A stretch of DNA of 64,000 bases from Isoetes taiwanensis (Eukaryota; Streptophyta; Lycopodiopsida; Isoetales; Isoetaceae), in NCBI GenBank assembly GCA_021234155.1, contig JAJEKV010000088.1, positions 126,001 to 190,000 on the forward strand, written 5' to 3'. The number at the start of each line of letters is the position of its first letter. Position 1 is the first letter of the stretch. Under the pieces are notes generated by a model. It searched no databases, was not told the DNA's origin, and was given only the letters and a program-made list of their open reading frames with translations. Below are positions 34,284-46,060 of the stretch, in pieces. The translations under genes were made by a program, and so were the position numbers.

Positions 34284-35291
34284 ATATTTTAACGTCCACG
34301 GAGACCAACTGGCCTATGAGACGGTTTTACAATATAGCGAAAAGTTTCCAAACACAAAATAAAACCACAGAAACCCTCTGTACAATGTGTCTCTACCACT
34401 GGGATAAAAAAACCCCTCGTGTGTGAGGAAAAACCCTTGTAGTAGGCATTGAGAGGCCCTATTTGGGCGCTCAAATTCGCTGTGTTGTGAGGGACTCCCT
34501 GATGGTGGAGACTTGCAGAATGTAGGACGCAAGACGTGCCACCATTGGCGAAGCCAGCAGTTGGTGAATTGCTATCTTAGAGCATCTGAGATCGGCATGA
34601 GCTGCTCGGATGTGTGCATATGCTGGGCATTCCTGTAGAGCATGGTGTTCATCTTCTACTATCTGCATGTGACAGCACTGGCATAATCTCTCATGCCGGG
34701 GGATTCCCTGCCCTCCATCCGTACCCCAGCGGCCTGTCTCAATTCTGAGATGGTGGGAACCTGTCCTTATTGCAGCTATAGCTCTTCGTTTCTTGGTGGA
34801 AATGTGTGCCTTCAGATACTGGTGGGGGCCATGTTTAAGCGATGGATTGACCTGTGTGTGGTAGTGCTCTATTTTGGGCTTTGCAAGAGTGGGCGCATCC
34901 CACAGAGAGGCAGCAAAGCGCGCATTCAAATGCAGCTCCTGCTCTGCGATATCCGACATATCCACAATGTGTTGATAGTCTATGGACCATCGTGCGAACC
35001 ATCCCCTACAATGCTCTTGCCATACTCTCTTCAGACGTTGTGGCCTTTGTGCCAATAACAGAGCCCGGGGAGGAAGACGTTGTGCATCCATTTCGTCAAC
35101 CTTATGGAAATACGCAAGGTGCCTGCGCATAGCAGAATGCTGCAGAGGCCAAAAGCCAGTCTCATACAGCAAAATTGGATAAGGCACCATGTCCTTGACG
35201 CCTAGGCTGTATGTCAGGAAAGCCTTCTGCACCCTCTTTAGCTTATCCCAAGTACCCTTGCTAATCGCTGGCCCCCAGACCTCTACCTACG
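34284..35291 (-). mobile_element. LINE B, 3' portion of ORF2 and 3' UTR
   Basis: The minus strand holds an uninterrupted 253-codon frame (35232-34471). It ends in a LINE-type Cys/His motif, RLCQCCHMQIVEDEHHALQE followed by CPAY (CX2C, then H-X4-C), preceded by AIRTGSHHLRIETGRW, which recurs in LINE D. It is followed by a 3' UTR with a stem-loop (CTACTAC pairing with GTGGTAG around CCTC/GAGG, about 34390-34450) and the family terminus GGTCTCCGTGGACGTTAAAA. The open frame makes this the youngest-looking LINE here. It is 5' truncated at about 35290. It probably encoded the nucleic-acid-binding C-terminus of the reverse transcriptase protein. Confidence 0.8.
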
Positions 35292-35865
35292 GGAAGGAAA
35301 AAAAAAAAGGAAAAGAAAAGGAAGGCAAAAAAGGGGAAAAAGGAAGAAAAAAGGGGCACGAGGAAAAGGGAAGAGGGAAATGGAAAAAGAGGATGGGAAA
35401 ATAAGAAAGATGGAAAGGGTAAGCAACCAGAAAAAAAAAGAGGGAAAAAATAGCATAGGAAAAGGCGAAAGAAAAAAAAGGGTCGGGGGGGAGGAGGGGG
35501 AACGGGCACGAGGAAAAGAGGAAGAGGGTGGAGAAAGGAAAAAAGGGAAGAGGGTGGGTAAAAAGATATGGAAAAGGCAAAAGTGAAAGAGAAAAAAAAA
35601 GGAATGGGAAAAAGGAAAGGGAAAAAGGGAGAATTGGGGGAGGGGGGAAGGAGGGGAAGGATGAAAGAGAAAGGAAAAGTTTATCGGAAAAAAAGGAAAG
35701 GAACAAAGGGGAAGGAAAAAGGGAAGAGAACGAGAGGGGAAAGGGAGTCTAAAAAGAGAAAAAAAAAGGAAAATATATGTAGGGAAAATGAGGAAAAAGA
35801 AGGAAAAGAAAAAAGGTAAGTGTGTAGGAAAATAAGGAAAAAAAAACGAAAAAATGACATGCGGG
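35292..35865. repeat. Polypurine tract, right part (574 bp)
   Basis: Continuation, beyond LINE B, of the A/G-only composition of 33808-34283. The shared octamer ggaaggaa borders LINE B on both sides (34274 and 35292), but in such sequence that is weak evidence of a target duplication. Confidence 0.85.
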
Positions 35866-36029
35866 ATAGAGCAAAAGGCAAAAGAAAGAGAAAACAATGT
35901 CGAATACACAAAAACCTCTTATAGCCCAATATTGGGTTTGGTTTCTATTATCTTAGATTTATGAAAATGAGTCTGAGCTAAACAGGTTTCCGTCCATATA
36001 GGTTTCCAATTTATGCCCAGCAATGTTGG

Positions 36030-36410
36030 GCAACATTACTAGTGCCACCATATGCATTTCCTCTTTTTTTTTAGTTTTTTTTTCCTGTTTGTTTAGAAAA
36101 AATAAATTGTTCATTCCTCAGCAGCTCAAAGACGAAAGGGATAACACGCGACATGCACATCAGTACAGGAGCCGGTCCGCAATGAAAATCGTCTTTGATT
36201 ATGCCGTCATATGCATTCCCCCTTTTTTCTAGTTTTTGTTTTTTCTTGTTTTCTTAGAAACAGTAAATTCGTCCGTGCCTATGTCGTCATAGGCAGAATG
36301 CTTTTTGAAAATCGGCTATGCTTATGCCATCATAGGCATGTCCCTTTTAGTTTCCTTCTTCTTTATTGGGGAAAAAATTAGTCTTTCCCTATGCGACATA
36401 AGCCTAGATA
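36030..36410. repeat. Right cluster of quasi-palindromic motifs in ~90-bp repeats
   Basis: Motifs tatgccgtcatatgcat, cctatgtcgtcataggc, ttatgccatcataggcat and cctatgcgacataagcc recur, each followed by a T-rich stretch and ttag or cttag with A-rich sequence. They lie 0.8-1.1 kb from the hAT right end and mirror the left cluster. Confidence 0.55.
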
Positions 36411-37181
36411 TTTTTTCTGTTCTCAAAAGCATCTAAACTCTACTACGTTTGCTATGTCGCAGCAAGTATGGAAGGCGGAGAAGATTCATTTCTTCCTGCA
36501 AGCCTTGCTAAAGCATGGCGCACCGACTTATCTATATAGATGCATCATTGACTTGCTTTATCTGCACTTGAGCCATTATCACTATATAACATGTACAACA
36601 TACATCCCATCAAGCTTTATTTGCACCTGAGTCACCACCACTATATAGCATGTACAGCATACACCCCCTCAAAAGTCAAGGAAAGTGCAAAGAACAAATT
36701 TTTAAAGAACATGTACATTCTGCTGAGTTTTGTAACTTAAATATTTTTTGCCTAATCAAGGTTCTATGCGCATATAGGCTCATGTTATTTTTGTTGTATC
36801 AATGGCATGTTTGAGAACCTTGTTTGTGCTTTTTGTAATGATGTATTTAGATTAATGTCATTATGCTTTGGAAAAAAACCTTGATATGATCTTTTCAAAC
36901 TTGTGGTTATATATCATTTATATACTCTATTTCTTTATATCTAGTTTCCTAAAAAGCAAAATTTGTAGAATTAATTTTAGTACATAGATCCTTAAAATGG
37001 GGATTTTATTTTATAATACGTCAATTTTCTTCTATAACCCACCTATAATGGCACCCCACTCATAGAAACTAGGGCCTTTTTTAAAGTTTAAAGTAAAACT
37101 AGCATAATTTTAAGGAATCTAAGGGAACATCCTTTTATTAGTGCAACTGCAGGTCATTAGTGCATTTGCTAGGTCACCTTG

Positions 37182-37815
37182 TGTATCACTTGAAGCAGTA
37201 CCTTGATGCTTGCTTTCTTACCAAACTCTGGGATGCGGGCGCCTTGGAATAGGTTAAAATGGCACTACTAATGGCAAATCAATCACATACTCACATGAGG
37301 TCCACAATGCTACATGCATGCACATTTGCCCATGAAGAAGCATAGACTAATAGCTTCCATTCGCACAGGTGCGCATCGCCTCTGCTTTGAGACATGCACA
37401 TGGATTTGAGAGACACGTGAGGACAGGCTATCTTAGTTTTGCCAATAGGGAGCTATGGAGGATGAACGCCAGGTCCTCTAGAATTGTCAGATATTTGACT
37501 ACATCCGGGCACGCTACATTGAGTTAGTCCCACCTAACCAGCCAGTACATGTGCTGTAGACACGGCCTCGATGGAGGTTACTAGAATCATATCTTCAAGA
37601 GATCATGAATATGCGCACTCAGATATGTCATGCGGCACAACATTGAAATGTACCAAGTTTGTTAGCATGCTTATTATTGCTAAGGTTTTTCCCTCGAAAG
37701 CCCTTCGGGACGAAGGTTTTTAATCCTGACAATAATATGTTTGATGTTCTCTTTGCTTGGGCCCCATAGGCTAGTTGGTCGCTATGAACAATAAAAATAC
37801 CTTTATTCTATAATT
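37182..37815 (+). mobile_element. LINE A, right part with 3' terminus
   Basis: Continuation of LINE A after the hAT insertion. It encodes decayed remnants of the C-terminal motif (IRTGAHRL-like at 37363), then the 3' stem-loop with TTATTATTG (37671-37679) opposite CAATAATAT (37730-37738), then the terminal block cataggctagttggtcgc and a short AT-rich tail. Confidence 0.75.
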
Positions 37816-39980
37816 TCCAGCTTGCTTAGCTCCTCCCCTATTTTACAAAGCTGAAATGGTCCATGTATGTTGCATGGCTTGCTCCAAATGGAGTTCAGAA
37901 TTGCTAAAAACAGTTGAACAAAAGATAGCTAACAATTGAAATCAAGGAATGAAATCAGTACTATTGTTGTATCTGTGCGAACGACACTGTCCATTATATC
38001 CTGTAATCATGCTTGGTCTATGTCTAGCAGCAATTGAAATACAATCTCTTGTATTTTAGCAAAGTAGGCACGTTGTCCCAATTGAAGTTCAATTTCTTAT
38101 TTTTGCAGCTCAAATTCTGTAAGAGAAGAGTGTGGTCATCACGTGGTGAAGACAACCCTGCACGTTTCTTTTTCTGGCCTATATAGTACTTCCTTTACGT
38201 GTTGAACTCTCTTGGAAGACATTGACCGAGGTTGAAATATCCCATTATCCACCATCTCTGGTATTAAAGTTGCCCTTGAGACATTGAGAGACTTCCAACT
38301 TTCTTTTTTCTGGACCTGTTGTCCTGTTTGAGCTTTCTCCCCCATCTCGAGTGCCAATTTCCATTTGTCCAAATATCTTCTGATGATCTAAATCCTGGAC
38401 CGGGCTTACAGTTTATTGTCTTATCCCCCTAATAATGTTTGTGGTTATGGTTGGCACGGTTTTCCACACCCCCCTTTTGTTTGTTTGTTTTCGGGTGGAA
38501 TCTTTCTTTCTAACCTCAATCTTTCGGGTGGAAGGTTTGCTTTCTTCTATTGCAAGAAATTTTTTGAGATGAGTTTGAAGTGAATTAGGAACTTAGATCA
38601 TCTAAGAACCTAGTTGGAAACATGTCTAAGCAACCTATTCTATGGATTTTAAACTAGATAGCCGACACACATTTTATTTGAGCAACATCGTCCTATGCTT
38701 CAAATGCATGATAAGAGTGTAGATTGACTGAAGAAACCCTAGAGAGAGAGAGCATGTCAAGAAACTCTACAGAGAGAACGTGGGTAGAGAAATGGTAGAG
38801 AGAACATGGCCAAGGCACTAGAGAGAGAAGTGAAAATGAAAAAAAAAAAAAAAAAAAAAATTGTTTATTAGACACTAAATTTGGCATGTCTTATGCTAAG
38901 CCTTATGAAACAACTGTACCTAGAACAAACACCTCAAAATTATCTCTATGACTAACATAAGACTCTTTATAACAATCACAGACTAAATAGATTGATCTCA
39001 ATGAAATGATGTCAATACTAACTTGATCATATGATCAAAGCCAAACTAGGGCATTCTACACGTCGTCAGTCCCACCAAACTATATTGTACATTCTTTAAA
39101 AGACACTATGATCATTGAACTAAAAATCAGGTCAGAATTTCACAGGGAAAGAAGAAATTTGGAGCCTACTCTACAAAGATATAGAAGCTTTGAAGAACAA
39201 AATATAAATGAACTTTGAACATCCACGAAAAAGAGTAGTTTTGTAGCAAGAAAAATGCATTCATTTCGTAAAAGCATGGCAACAATGTATATACACGTGT
39301 TTATCTACTATGAAGAGACAAATCTTTCAACCCAAGTGTGCTTCTTGACATGGAACTCTTTCAACACAAGTGCGCTTCTTGACATGGACTGCCAACACCG
39401 TTTCTGTGGTCTTGGAATCCAACCCCGATGCACTTTGAAGGAAGGAGGTAGATTTCCACGATAGTGCCAATGGAATGGGATTAAATTTAGTGAACTTTGA
39501 AACTTGGAAGAGGAAGGAGGTGGATTCCCACGATAGGGCGGCGAGTAGGATGGATATCTAAATATAGTGGAAGTGATCTTAATCTAGGTAATTAATATAG
39601 ATGGCTTAAAGTAAAGAAATCTCAAACAGCCGATGGCTAAATAGTTATCAACCGTAAAGTTGCTGCCTTTCCAAATGGCGAGTCATAAAAAAAGCTACTA
39701 CCAACTAGTTTTCAGCTTGTTGATTTTGGAGGCCCTTTTAGACAACTGCTAGCTGAAGTGAAAACATTGGCCCTAATAACGTCCCTCTGGCCTAAATAAA
39801 AAATGTGAGTGCCCCATAAAAGATCGTTCTATTTTAGCTAAGATAAACCCAAAACAGAACCATGCAAACACATTCTTTGTTTACAGTTGTATAAGTCAGC
39901 ATATCAGGGAAAAGGTTTAACAGCTGGGTGCACATTGTTAAACGTTATAGAGAGCAGAGTACATATTGCAGGGTCTTTCA
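37816..39980. other. Gene-free stretch
   Basis: No gene recognised. It contains agagag-rich phrases at 38735-38825, a run of 24 A at about 38838-38861 and a diverged duplication near 39440-39530 (ggaaggaggt-gattcccacgatag). The A run could be a retroelement tail, but no target duplication was found. Confidence 0.4.
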
Positions 39981-39981
39981 A

Positions 39982-41250
39982 TTACACACAAGCAAAACTT
40001 GCATTCTCCCACAAACTTGATAGTGGAAGTCCATTTTGGCACATGCTGACAACCTTCAAGGACGTCTCTTTCATGGCATTGTGAACATCTTCCGCAGTCC
40101 CTCTGGCATCAATATCCTGTTTATGACACACAATTTACACGATTTGCTATTCCAATACAAGCAGTAAGAAGCATACCATCCACTTTGGCCCACGCAATTG
40201 TTGATATTTATCCGCAACCACCTTCTGAAACTCCAATCGTTCATAACGTTCATTTCCATAATCTCCTCTGCTAGATGCAGCCTGAAAGATCATAATATTA
40301 AGTAATCTGCTTTGGCTGATATGAAGCAGCATAAAACACCATTATTTTTTAAATTACCTCTGGTGGAATGTTGAGATAAAAAATCAAGTCTGGCTCTGGA
40401 AGTCCAACCTCAGGTGCCTGCCCATAACTGTGGTAAAATACATAAGATGGCATTTCACCAACTACACATGCGCCTAGCAGTGGTAAACCATCTTACCTCC
40501 TTTCAAAGAAATATCCTAACAAACTAGGAATTATCTGAAGCATGTTATGGAATTATAATGACAAGCATTACCATCAATGACAACATTCAGTCAGTGGCCA
40601 AATCGATTTTAATAGATGAATATGTCTTGATTATAAACTCGATGAGACTGCATGCACCGTAACATAGACCAAGTTTTCAGGGTATAAATCACATTGGGTT
40701 TGAAACACTTACATATCTGCAACATTGCCTGACCTAAAGCTAGCAACGTACGATACATTCACTTAACAAATGCACAATAGGCTGGAAAAAAAATAAAGAC
40801 GTGGTTAATAACTTGGCACGTTACCTTGCACCATTCTAAATCCAAACCCTTGGCAGCAGAAAAAGCAACACCTGAGTAGGAATATCGATCCACAACAAGT
40901 GTAGTTCCAGACAATAAGAGAGCCCTCATATTAGCACTACACAAAAAAAATGCACATCAAAATGCTAAACTTTGGTTCATATCAAAAGAACGAAAGAAGA
41001 ATTTTAAAATGCACCTCTTCTCCCAGCGATTTGCAGAAAAGAGCAAATGAACAACGTGATCATCTAACTGAAGGTTAGAATTGAGGTAGGAGGAAATCAT
41101 TGCGCCTACAGAAGTTGAACGATCTGGAAAGCGCCAAGCCTCGACTTGGATGCCCAATCCTTGCAGAAAGGAAACTAGACGACTGCACTGCGTGCTCTTG
41201 CCGCTTCGATCTAGTCCCTCTAGCACGATTAAAGCTCCTCGTTTCGCCAT
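39982..41250 (-). CDS. Thymidylate (dTMP) kinase
   Basis: Five exons in phase: 41015-41250, 40825-40936, 40358-40417, 40177-40281 and 39982-40116, giving 215 residues ending in TAA. The enzyme phosphorylates dTMP to dTDP with ATP, a step of dTTP synthesis needed for DNA replication; the Arabidopsis homologue is ZEUS1. Visible motifs: P-loop GLDRSGKST (12-20, with the eukaryotic DR), nucleotide-binding FPDR (41-44), DRYSYSG (95-101), AKG (107-109), [11 protein letters not shown], and a LID segment with R141 and NERYE. Length matches the human enzyme (about 212). The start ATG at 41250 is taken because it opens directly into the conserved beta strand; no organelle presequence precedes it, so a cytosolic/nuclear form is implied. 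All donors and acceptors follow GT-AG. The gene appears intact, isolated among repeats. Confidence 0.92.
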
Positions 41251-41339
41251 CTCCACTCCCGTAAAGTGAAGCCTAAACCCTAAATCTTAAACCTAGACTC
41301 CCATTAGATAATCACAAGTTCTAAAGAAATAAAAACTAG

Positions 41340-43260
41340 CGGAATTGCAGGCTTGGGTAAAGATAGGATACCCACTTATTTAGTATGGTTTGTAAACCAC
41401 CAATGGAATGATGGTTTTGTTGCAAATCATCACTCTCTTATTGAATTGAGCCATTGTTATTGTGTAGAATAAAGGCTTCAAGTTTCATATTATAAAAACA
41501 CAAGAGTTTGCCTATCAGATTAGTGGCAGCTTTCGCTTTTTTGGCAGTTAATAATTAATAAACATGACACTGATGCACCGGGGGGTTGTCGTTTTCTAAT
41601 TTTGACAATTAATATTTAATAAACAAGACATTGACGCATCTGAGGGTTGTCATCTTTGTCTACTGGGAAGTTTTAGTTGCTTGTGATGGTTTGGGACATG
41701 TATTGCATAACTGTGTATGACACTATCTTGGCTTGTTGTGTGGTGGAGGGTCAAGTAGGCTTGTCAATCTTAAAGTCTGCATTTGTCAAAATTAACAACA
41801 TGCAATACTTGTAGAGTGAGGTGAGTGAGGGTTTCAAATCATTATTGATTCTTTTGTTTGGCCAGTAGGCTCGTCGATCTTAAAGTCCGCATTTGTTAAA
41901 ATTAACAACGTGCAATACTTGTAGAGTAAGGGGGAATGCGGGTTTCAAATCGTTATTGATTCTTTTGTTTGGCCATTTTATCTAATGTGGTCATTGGTTA
42001 AATAAACATGCACAATATGAGGAGATTAGGCACATTGCCATCAAATATCAAGTTGTTATCATAAATGCAACCATTGCAACCTAGAATTTCAACACAATTT
42101 GTGATGCAACATCATGCTTTGTCCTAAAAGCTTTATGCGCATATTTCCAAGTTTGTTAACTTATCAGTAGAACGTAGAATCCTCTTCTAAAGTTTATTGT
42201 CCATAAAAGTATTCTTTCTACAAGAATTTGACTTTTTAGAATGAAAGAACATGCTACACAAGCAAATAGAACTTCACAACAGGCCATGTCTTTGTAAAGG
42301 ATCTCGTAATTTTATACAAGTTTCCTTATGGCGCAAATAATGAATAGAATAGAATAGAATAGTGAAGGAATATGAATTGTGAGTTATAATATTTTATATT
42401 GAACAGCTTTGATTCCTGGAATCTCAATTTTACAACTGGAAACTTTGCAAGTAGCTCTTTATAGCAGTGCATGTTGTAAGGGGTCTTGTAATTTTATACA
42501 AGTTTCCTTAAAGATTCAACGCTGCTTATAGTGAAGGAAGATGAATTGTGAACAATAACCAGCTATATTGAACAGCTTGATTCCTAGTAATTTAGTTTTT
42601 CAAACCGAGCAACTTTGTCGATGGCTGAGCCTTGGATTAAATTTGTAGCACTATGTTTTATGCCTTGGCCTATGTTTCTTAGCTGGTGACATGGGGATTG
42701 GTTGCAGCTAGGTCTATTACTCGAATTAATGTAGAATCTTAAATAATCCCATGCACCTTACCAAAACTCAAGGTTTGAAATTTCCTATATTTGTAGCTAG
42801 AAGAATAATAAAAAAGATGTCAGAATTTTCATCGTAACTATTTAATCCATGATCCTAAGAATACAGTATCTGCTTCATTATCAAATTACCAACCTTTCCA
42901 ATGGTTAAATCACAAAATGGTTTCTGATTGATCTTAAAGGAGGGGTTCCAACCTCCTCAATATCATTTAAAAGCATATGCATGGATAGTACTAGATGTCT
43001 AACATAAATAGCTACTAGGCTGAGTTTCATTGCTAAGGAAATACTCTATTTGTCATATAGATGGGCAAAGGCAACATGCATCCCTGGACCTATTGGTCGT
43101 TGGTAGCATGTAAATTTACTCTTAGCACTGTCGTTAATAGACTTGCCTTACCTGCACATCATATCCTAATGAGCGTGACCCGCTTCACTAAGAACTTGTG
43201 AAGCAATTATTGGGCTATGAAGCAGCTTGTATGAAGTGGTAAACTCTAGTTCATAACTCA
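41340..43260. repeat. Intergenic DNA with tandem duplications
   Basis: No gene seen. Three diverged tandem duplications are present: about 41545-41660 (aattaataaacatgacac units), 41755-41975 (two 110-bp units beginning gtaggct) and 42296-42640 (two ~180-bp units containing taattttatacaagtttcct). An (ATAGA)-type run (gaatagaatagaatag) lies near 42345. Confidence 0.65.
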
Positions 43261-43263
43261 TGT

Positions 43264-44279
43264 TTAACAAACAAGCAATAAACAGCTCTGGATAGAAATA
43301 AGAAGCAATTACAAAATAAGGATATCTGGAAAAACTAGTTAGAACAAACTAAACCGATTAACCTACCAATGATGAACCACTCTTTTGATTTTCAAATGTC
43401 TTGGAAAGTTGACGAGTGGCCTAAGCGGTTGCAGAAATTGTACTTTGTATATGGGAATCAATATCATCTGCCAATTGACAAAAAATTGTAAGAGATCAAA
43501 GCAACCAGCAAGGTTTGTAAAGTACCAAAAACTCACCAATCATAACAGATTGACCATTGACCAATACAGTTAGGTCATCAAAAATCTCATTAACTTCTTC
43601 TATTTGCTGTTGTATCTTTCTTATATCTTGGTCTCTCTCTTCGATTACAGCTTCATTGTAAATTACTTCAGTGTCTAATTGGATATATTCCTGTCTGAAT
43701 CAGGGGCAAACCCATAATTTTTTGCATAATATATGCCTAAAAGGTCAACCTCTGAATGCATACCACTTTTGTTCCATAAGGATTGTCCCCTGCCCTAGAT
43801 TTTCTTCTGGACTGAATTTGAATTCATTGGCGACATAACTGTTACACAATAGACAACAATTGGTCTCACCATCAGTTGGTAATATCGTCAGGCAGTGAAA
43901 GTTTCAACATGACAATAACCTAATGAGTTTCTGAAATCTAAAAGAGCCAAGTCAGACATTATCAACCCCTCAGTATTGAATAGTTATCAAATAAAAATCA
44001 TACAACTTCAAACTACATAGACCTCAAACGTAAATTAGTCAGAAAAATACCTCTTAAAAGGCATGCATCTAGCTACATTATGCATGCTTAAAATACAATT
44101 TGAGGCTTGATCCTTTAATTACAAATATTGAAGACTTAATTGACCTTGAGAATGGCCTAGGGAATGAATGGGGCATAAGACGCATCATGCTCTGCAACTA
44201 TCTTTTGAGCTTTTTCAAATTCTTGAAGCACTGTCTGAAAGTCCTTTGCAAGCTTAGCATCCCTTCCAGTTCTAGTTGC
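43264..44279 (-). pseudogene. SYP2 (SYP22/VAM3-like) Qa-SNARE syntaxin pseudogene, 5' truncated
   Basis: Five exon remnants with good splice sites: 44145-44279, 43764-43839, 43537-43694, 43367-43467 and 43264-43287. They encode [20 protein letters not shown], then QEYIQLDTEVIYNEAVIEER, KIQQQIEEVNEIFDDLTVLV, DDIDSHIQ...ATRQLSK and the start of the membrane anchor SCLLLV. This is the SNARE motif of plant vacuolar/prevacuolar Qa-syntaxins. Damage: TAG at 44157-44159 and TAG at 43421-43423, both where SYP2 proteins have Gln; a TGA formed at the 43764/43694 splice join; and a TAA after seven residues of the anchor, removing the membrane span. The N-terminal Habc exons are absent upstream. Functional SYP2 drives vacuolar membrane fusion; this copy cannot make a membrane-anchored SNARE. 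Confidence 0.85.
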
Positions 44280-44668
44280 CTGGAAAAACAATCCACTTTT
44301 TTATGCTATTTTATGGCACAGCTGGCCATTGCTAGCTTTACGTTATGAGTCAGCCGAATCATTTACAAATAGAACCTGCTATGCTAGGTAGGTTCTCCAT
44401 AACGCAAAATATAGCTTCAAACTGTCCACTAATTTGTATTACAAAGAATTTGCATGCTGGCTCCCAGAAGCTATATAGCGCATGAAACTGTATAGCACAT
44501 GACTTTAGTTTCACAATCATGGTAACTATTGCTAGAAATTTGGGCTCACTCTAGCTTCAAGGCTTGCACACGACACTTAATTCAGCATAAGGCATTTAGC
44601 TTCACACACTTAGCTCCGCATATAATCATTATAGATAGGAATTTGGGGTCATTTTAGTGATGGATTTA

Positions 44669-44917
44669 TTATAGAGACCCATCTTCAATCCCCAACATTT
44701 GATGGATGCTTTCACGACGATTATCATTTATATCCATGTCTTCTGAGGCTTGCTTACTGCCAGATGAACTCCCCATATCATCATCTTCCTCGCTATTGAT
44801 TTGATAATCACCTTCCTGAAGACCTGAACCTTTTCGGACTCGCCTTTGGACTGCTCTATTAAATTCTTCGGTGAGCCTTGAAGTAACTCTGAGGATATGG
44901 GTCTTAGATTTCACCAT
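44669..44917 (-). CDS. Unassigned 82-aa acidic ORF
   Basis: The frame reads LTEEFNRAVQRRVRKGSGLQ and then an acidic, Ser-rich tail (SEEDDDMGSSSGSK) ending HQMLGIEDGSL. Composition is protein-like, and a CCTCAG acceptor lies just inside the frame, so it may be a terminal exon. It does not match the missing N-terminal exons of the adjacent syntaxin. No family is recognised. Confidence 0.25.
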   Translation of the reverse strand: MVKSKTHILRVTSRLTEEFNRAVQRRVRKGSGLQEGDYQINSEEDDDMGSSSGSKQASEDMDINDNRRESIHQMLGIEDGSL

Positions 44918-46060
44918 GCATTAAGAACATTTAACCACAAACTTATCAAATTTAAATAGCCATATTTTTCATGTTTTCACTAAACACCAACAGACACAAA
45001 ACTATAACGTTAATTTCAGTAATTATCACTTCCAGTAATTCTTAATAAGTCCAGATGAAAATGCTTTTGCTTGGTCAATGGCCCTTACATCATGATGTGG
45101 CATCAAGTAATAATGCTAGTGAACTATGATGCTAGTGTGTTTGCAGCATTTGGCTTGACCATTGTTAGATCCGAGTTGTATCTTGGTTGTCTCCAGGGAA
45201 AACATTAAGCACAGTATATTTTTCATAGAAAATGGTTTGGCTATGTTTCAAAACTTTACAGTATTTTATGATATACATTCGGCTAAAATTATTATTATTA
45301 TTGCATTTATATGTATTTGGACTCGGCGCAACTTTTGAATTGTGCGCTATCAATCTTGTTAATTTGGGATTTTCAGGTTTGGCTAAAAACTTTTTTCATT
45401 TTTTTTTGAAGTGATTTCCTATGATTTTGAGGGGTTTTGGTCGCCTGAAAAACTTACCGATTTCCAAAAATTGGGCCTGTTCGTTATGATTTCTAAATCT
45501 TTTATGTTAACCGTGAAGGGCGGCATGGAGAAGAATGATTTTGAGGTTTGAGATCCCGATCCGATTCCTGTTTTGTCTCTTCTTATCTGTCTGCAGTTGG
45601 CAACAGAAGGGCATGCCACGACTGCTCAAGTTGAAGGTTTTTAAACAAGTATTGAGGCACCAGATTGCTCTTGCATTCTAATCTAGGTATTCCCGATCAC
45701 ATGAACCATCTCAGAACTCAGCGTCGATTTGCTGGCTGAGTCGGCTGATTGGGCTGAGTCAGCTACGCGGCATGCACCAAGCGCATGCGGAAGATGTAAA
45801 ACGGGACTGAAATCCCCATGTTCAAGACTGATTCAACAAACTCTCAGCTGGGGGTTTTCGAAATTCTTCGTGTGGCCATGCCTTTAGCTGGATATGCTAT
45901 CAGATTTGATGCTGGTGTTTTCTGCTTGATGCTGTGAAGGCCCTCAAAATGCACAGTAACGATTAACCGATCTGCTTATGGCAAGTGCAAAAAATGATGA
46001 TTTAAAATTGATTTGTGGCAGAGTTATATTTATGCTGTCGTTGTTGCTGCCCTGTGTCAC

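Larger units (their letters stand above)
31953..37181 (+). mobile_element. hAT-like DNA transposon inserted in LINE A
   Basis: The two ends are inverted repeats: the left begins CAAGGTGGCCTAGCAAATGC and the right, read inward, CAAGGTGACCTAGCAAATGC. About 31 of the first 35 bases match. The flanking octamers AATATCAA and TGTATCAC share the central TATCA, as from a decayed 8-bp target duplication; LINE A sequence is continuous across them. CARGG-type ends and 8-bp duplications are features of the hAT superfamily. Inside, 32539-32760 reads GWHSMKVLIINIETSGPLDL and then a VENVTIVNN motif, which follows the DUF659 layout of plant hAT transposases (GW..., GP.FL..ID.S, ENVVQVVTDN). The transposase is degenerate, and no C-terminal hATC dimerisation domain was found. 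Confidence 0.65.

Noticed and set aside
33741-35929. Many Phe/Leu/Pro-rich (minus) and Lys/Glu/Gly-rich (plus) frames
   Set aside because: They arise from purine-only composition, which lacks stops on one side. Only the LINE frame between 34471 and 35232 has real motifs.
31953-37181. Interpretation as a Mutator-type element
   Set aside because: No long terminal inverted repeat or 9-bp duplication is seen. CARGG-like ends, 8-base flanks and a DUF659-like fragment fit hAT better, though not decisively.
44669-44917. Missing N-terminal exon of the syntaxin pseudogene
   Set aside because: The sequence does not resemble the SYP2 Habc region and its acidic tail has no counterpart there.
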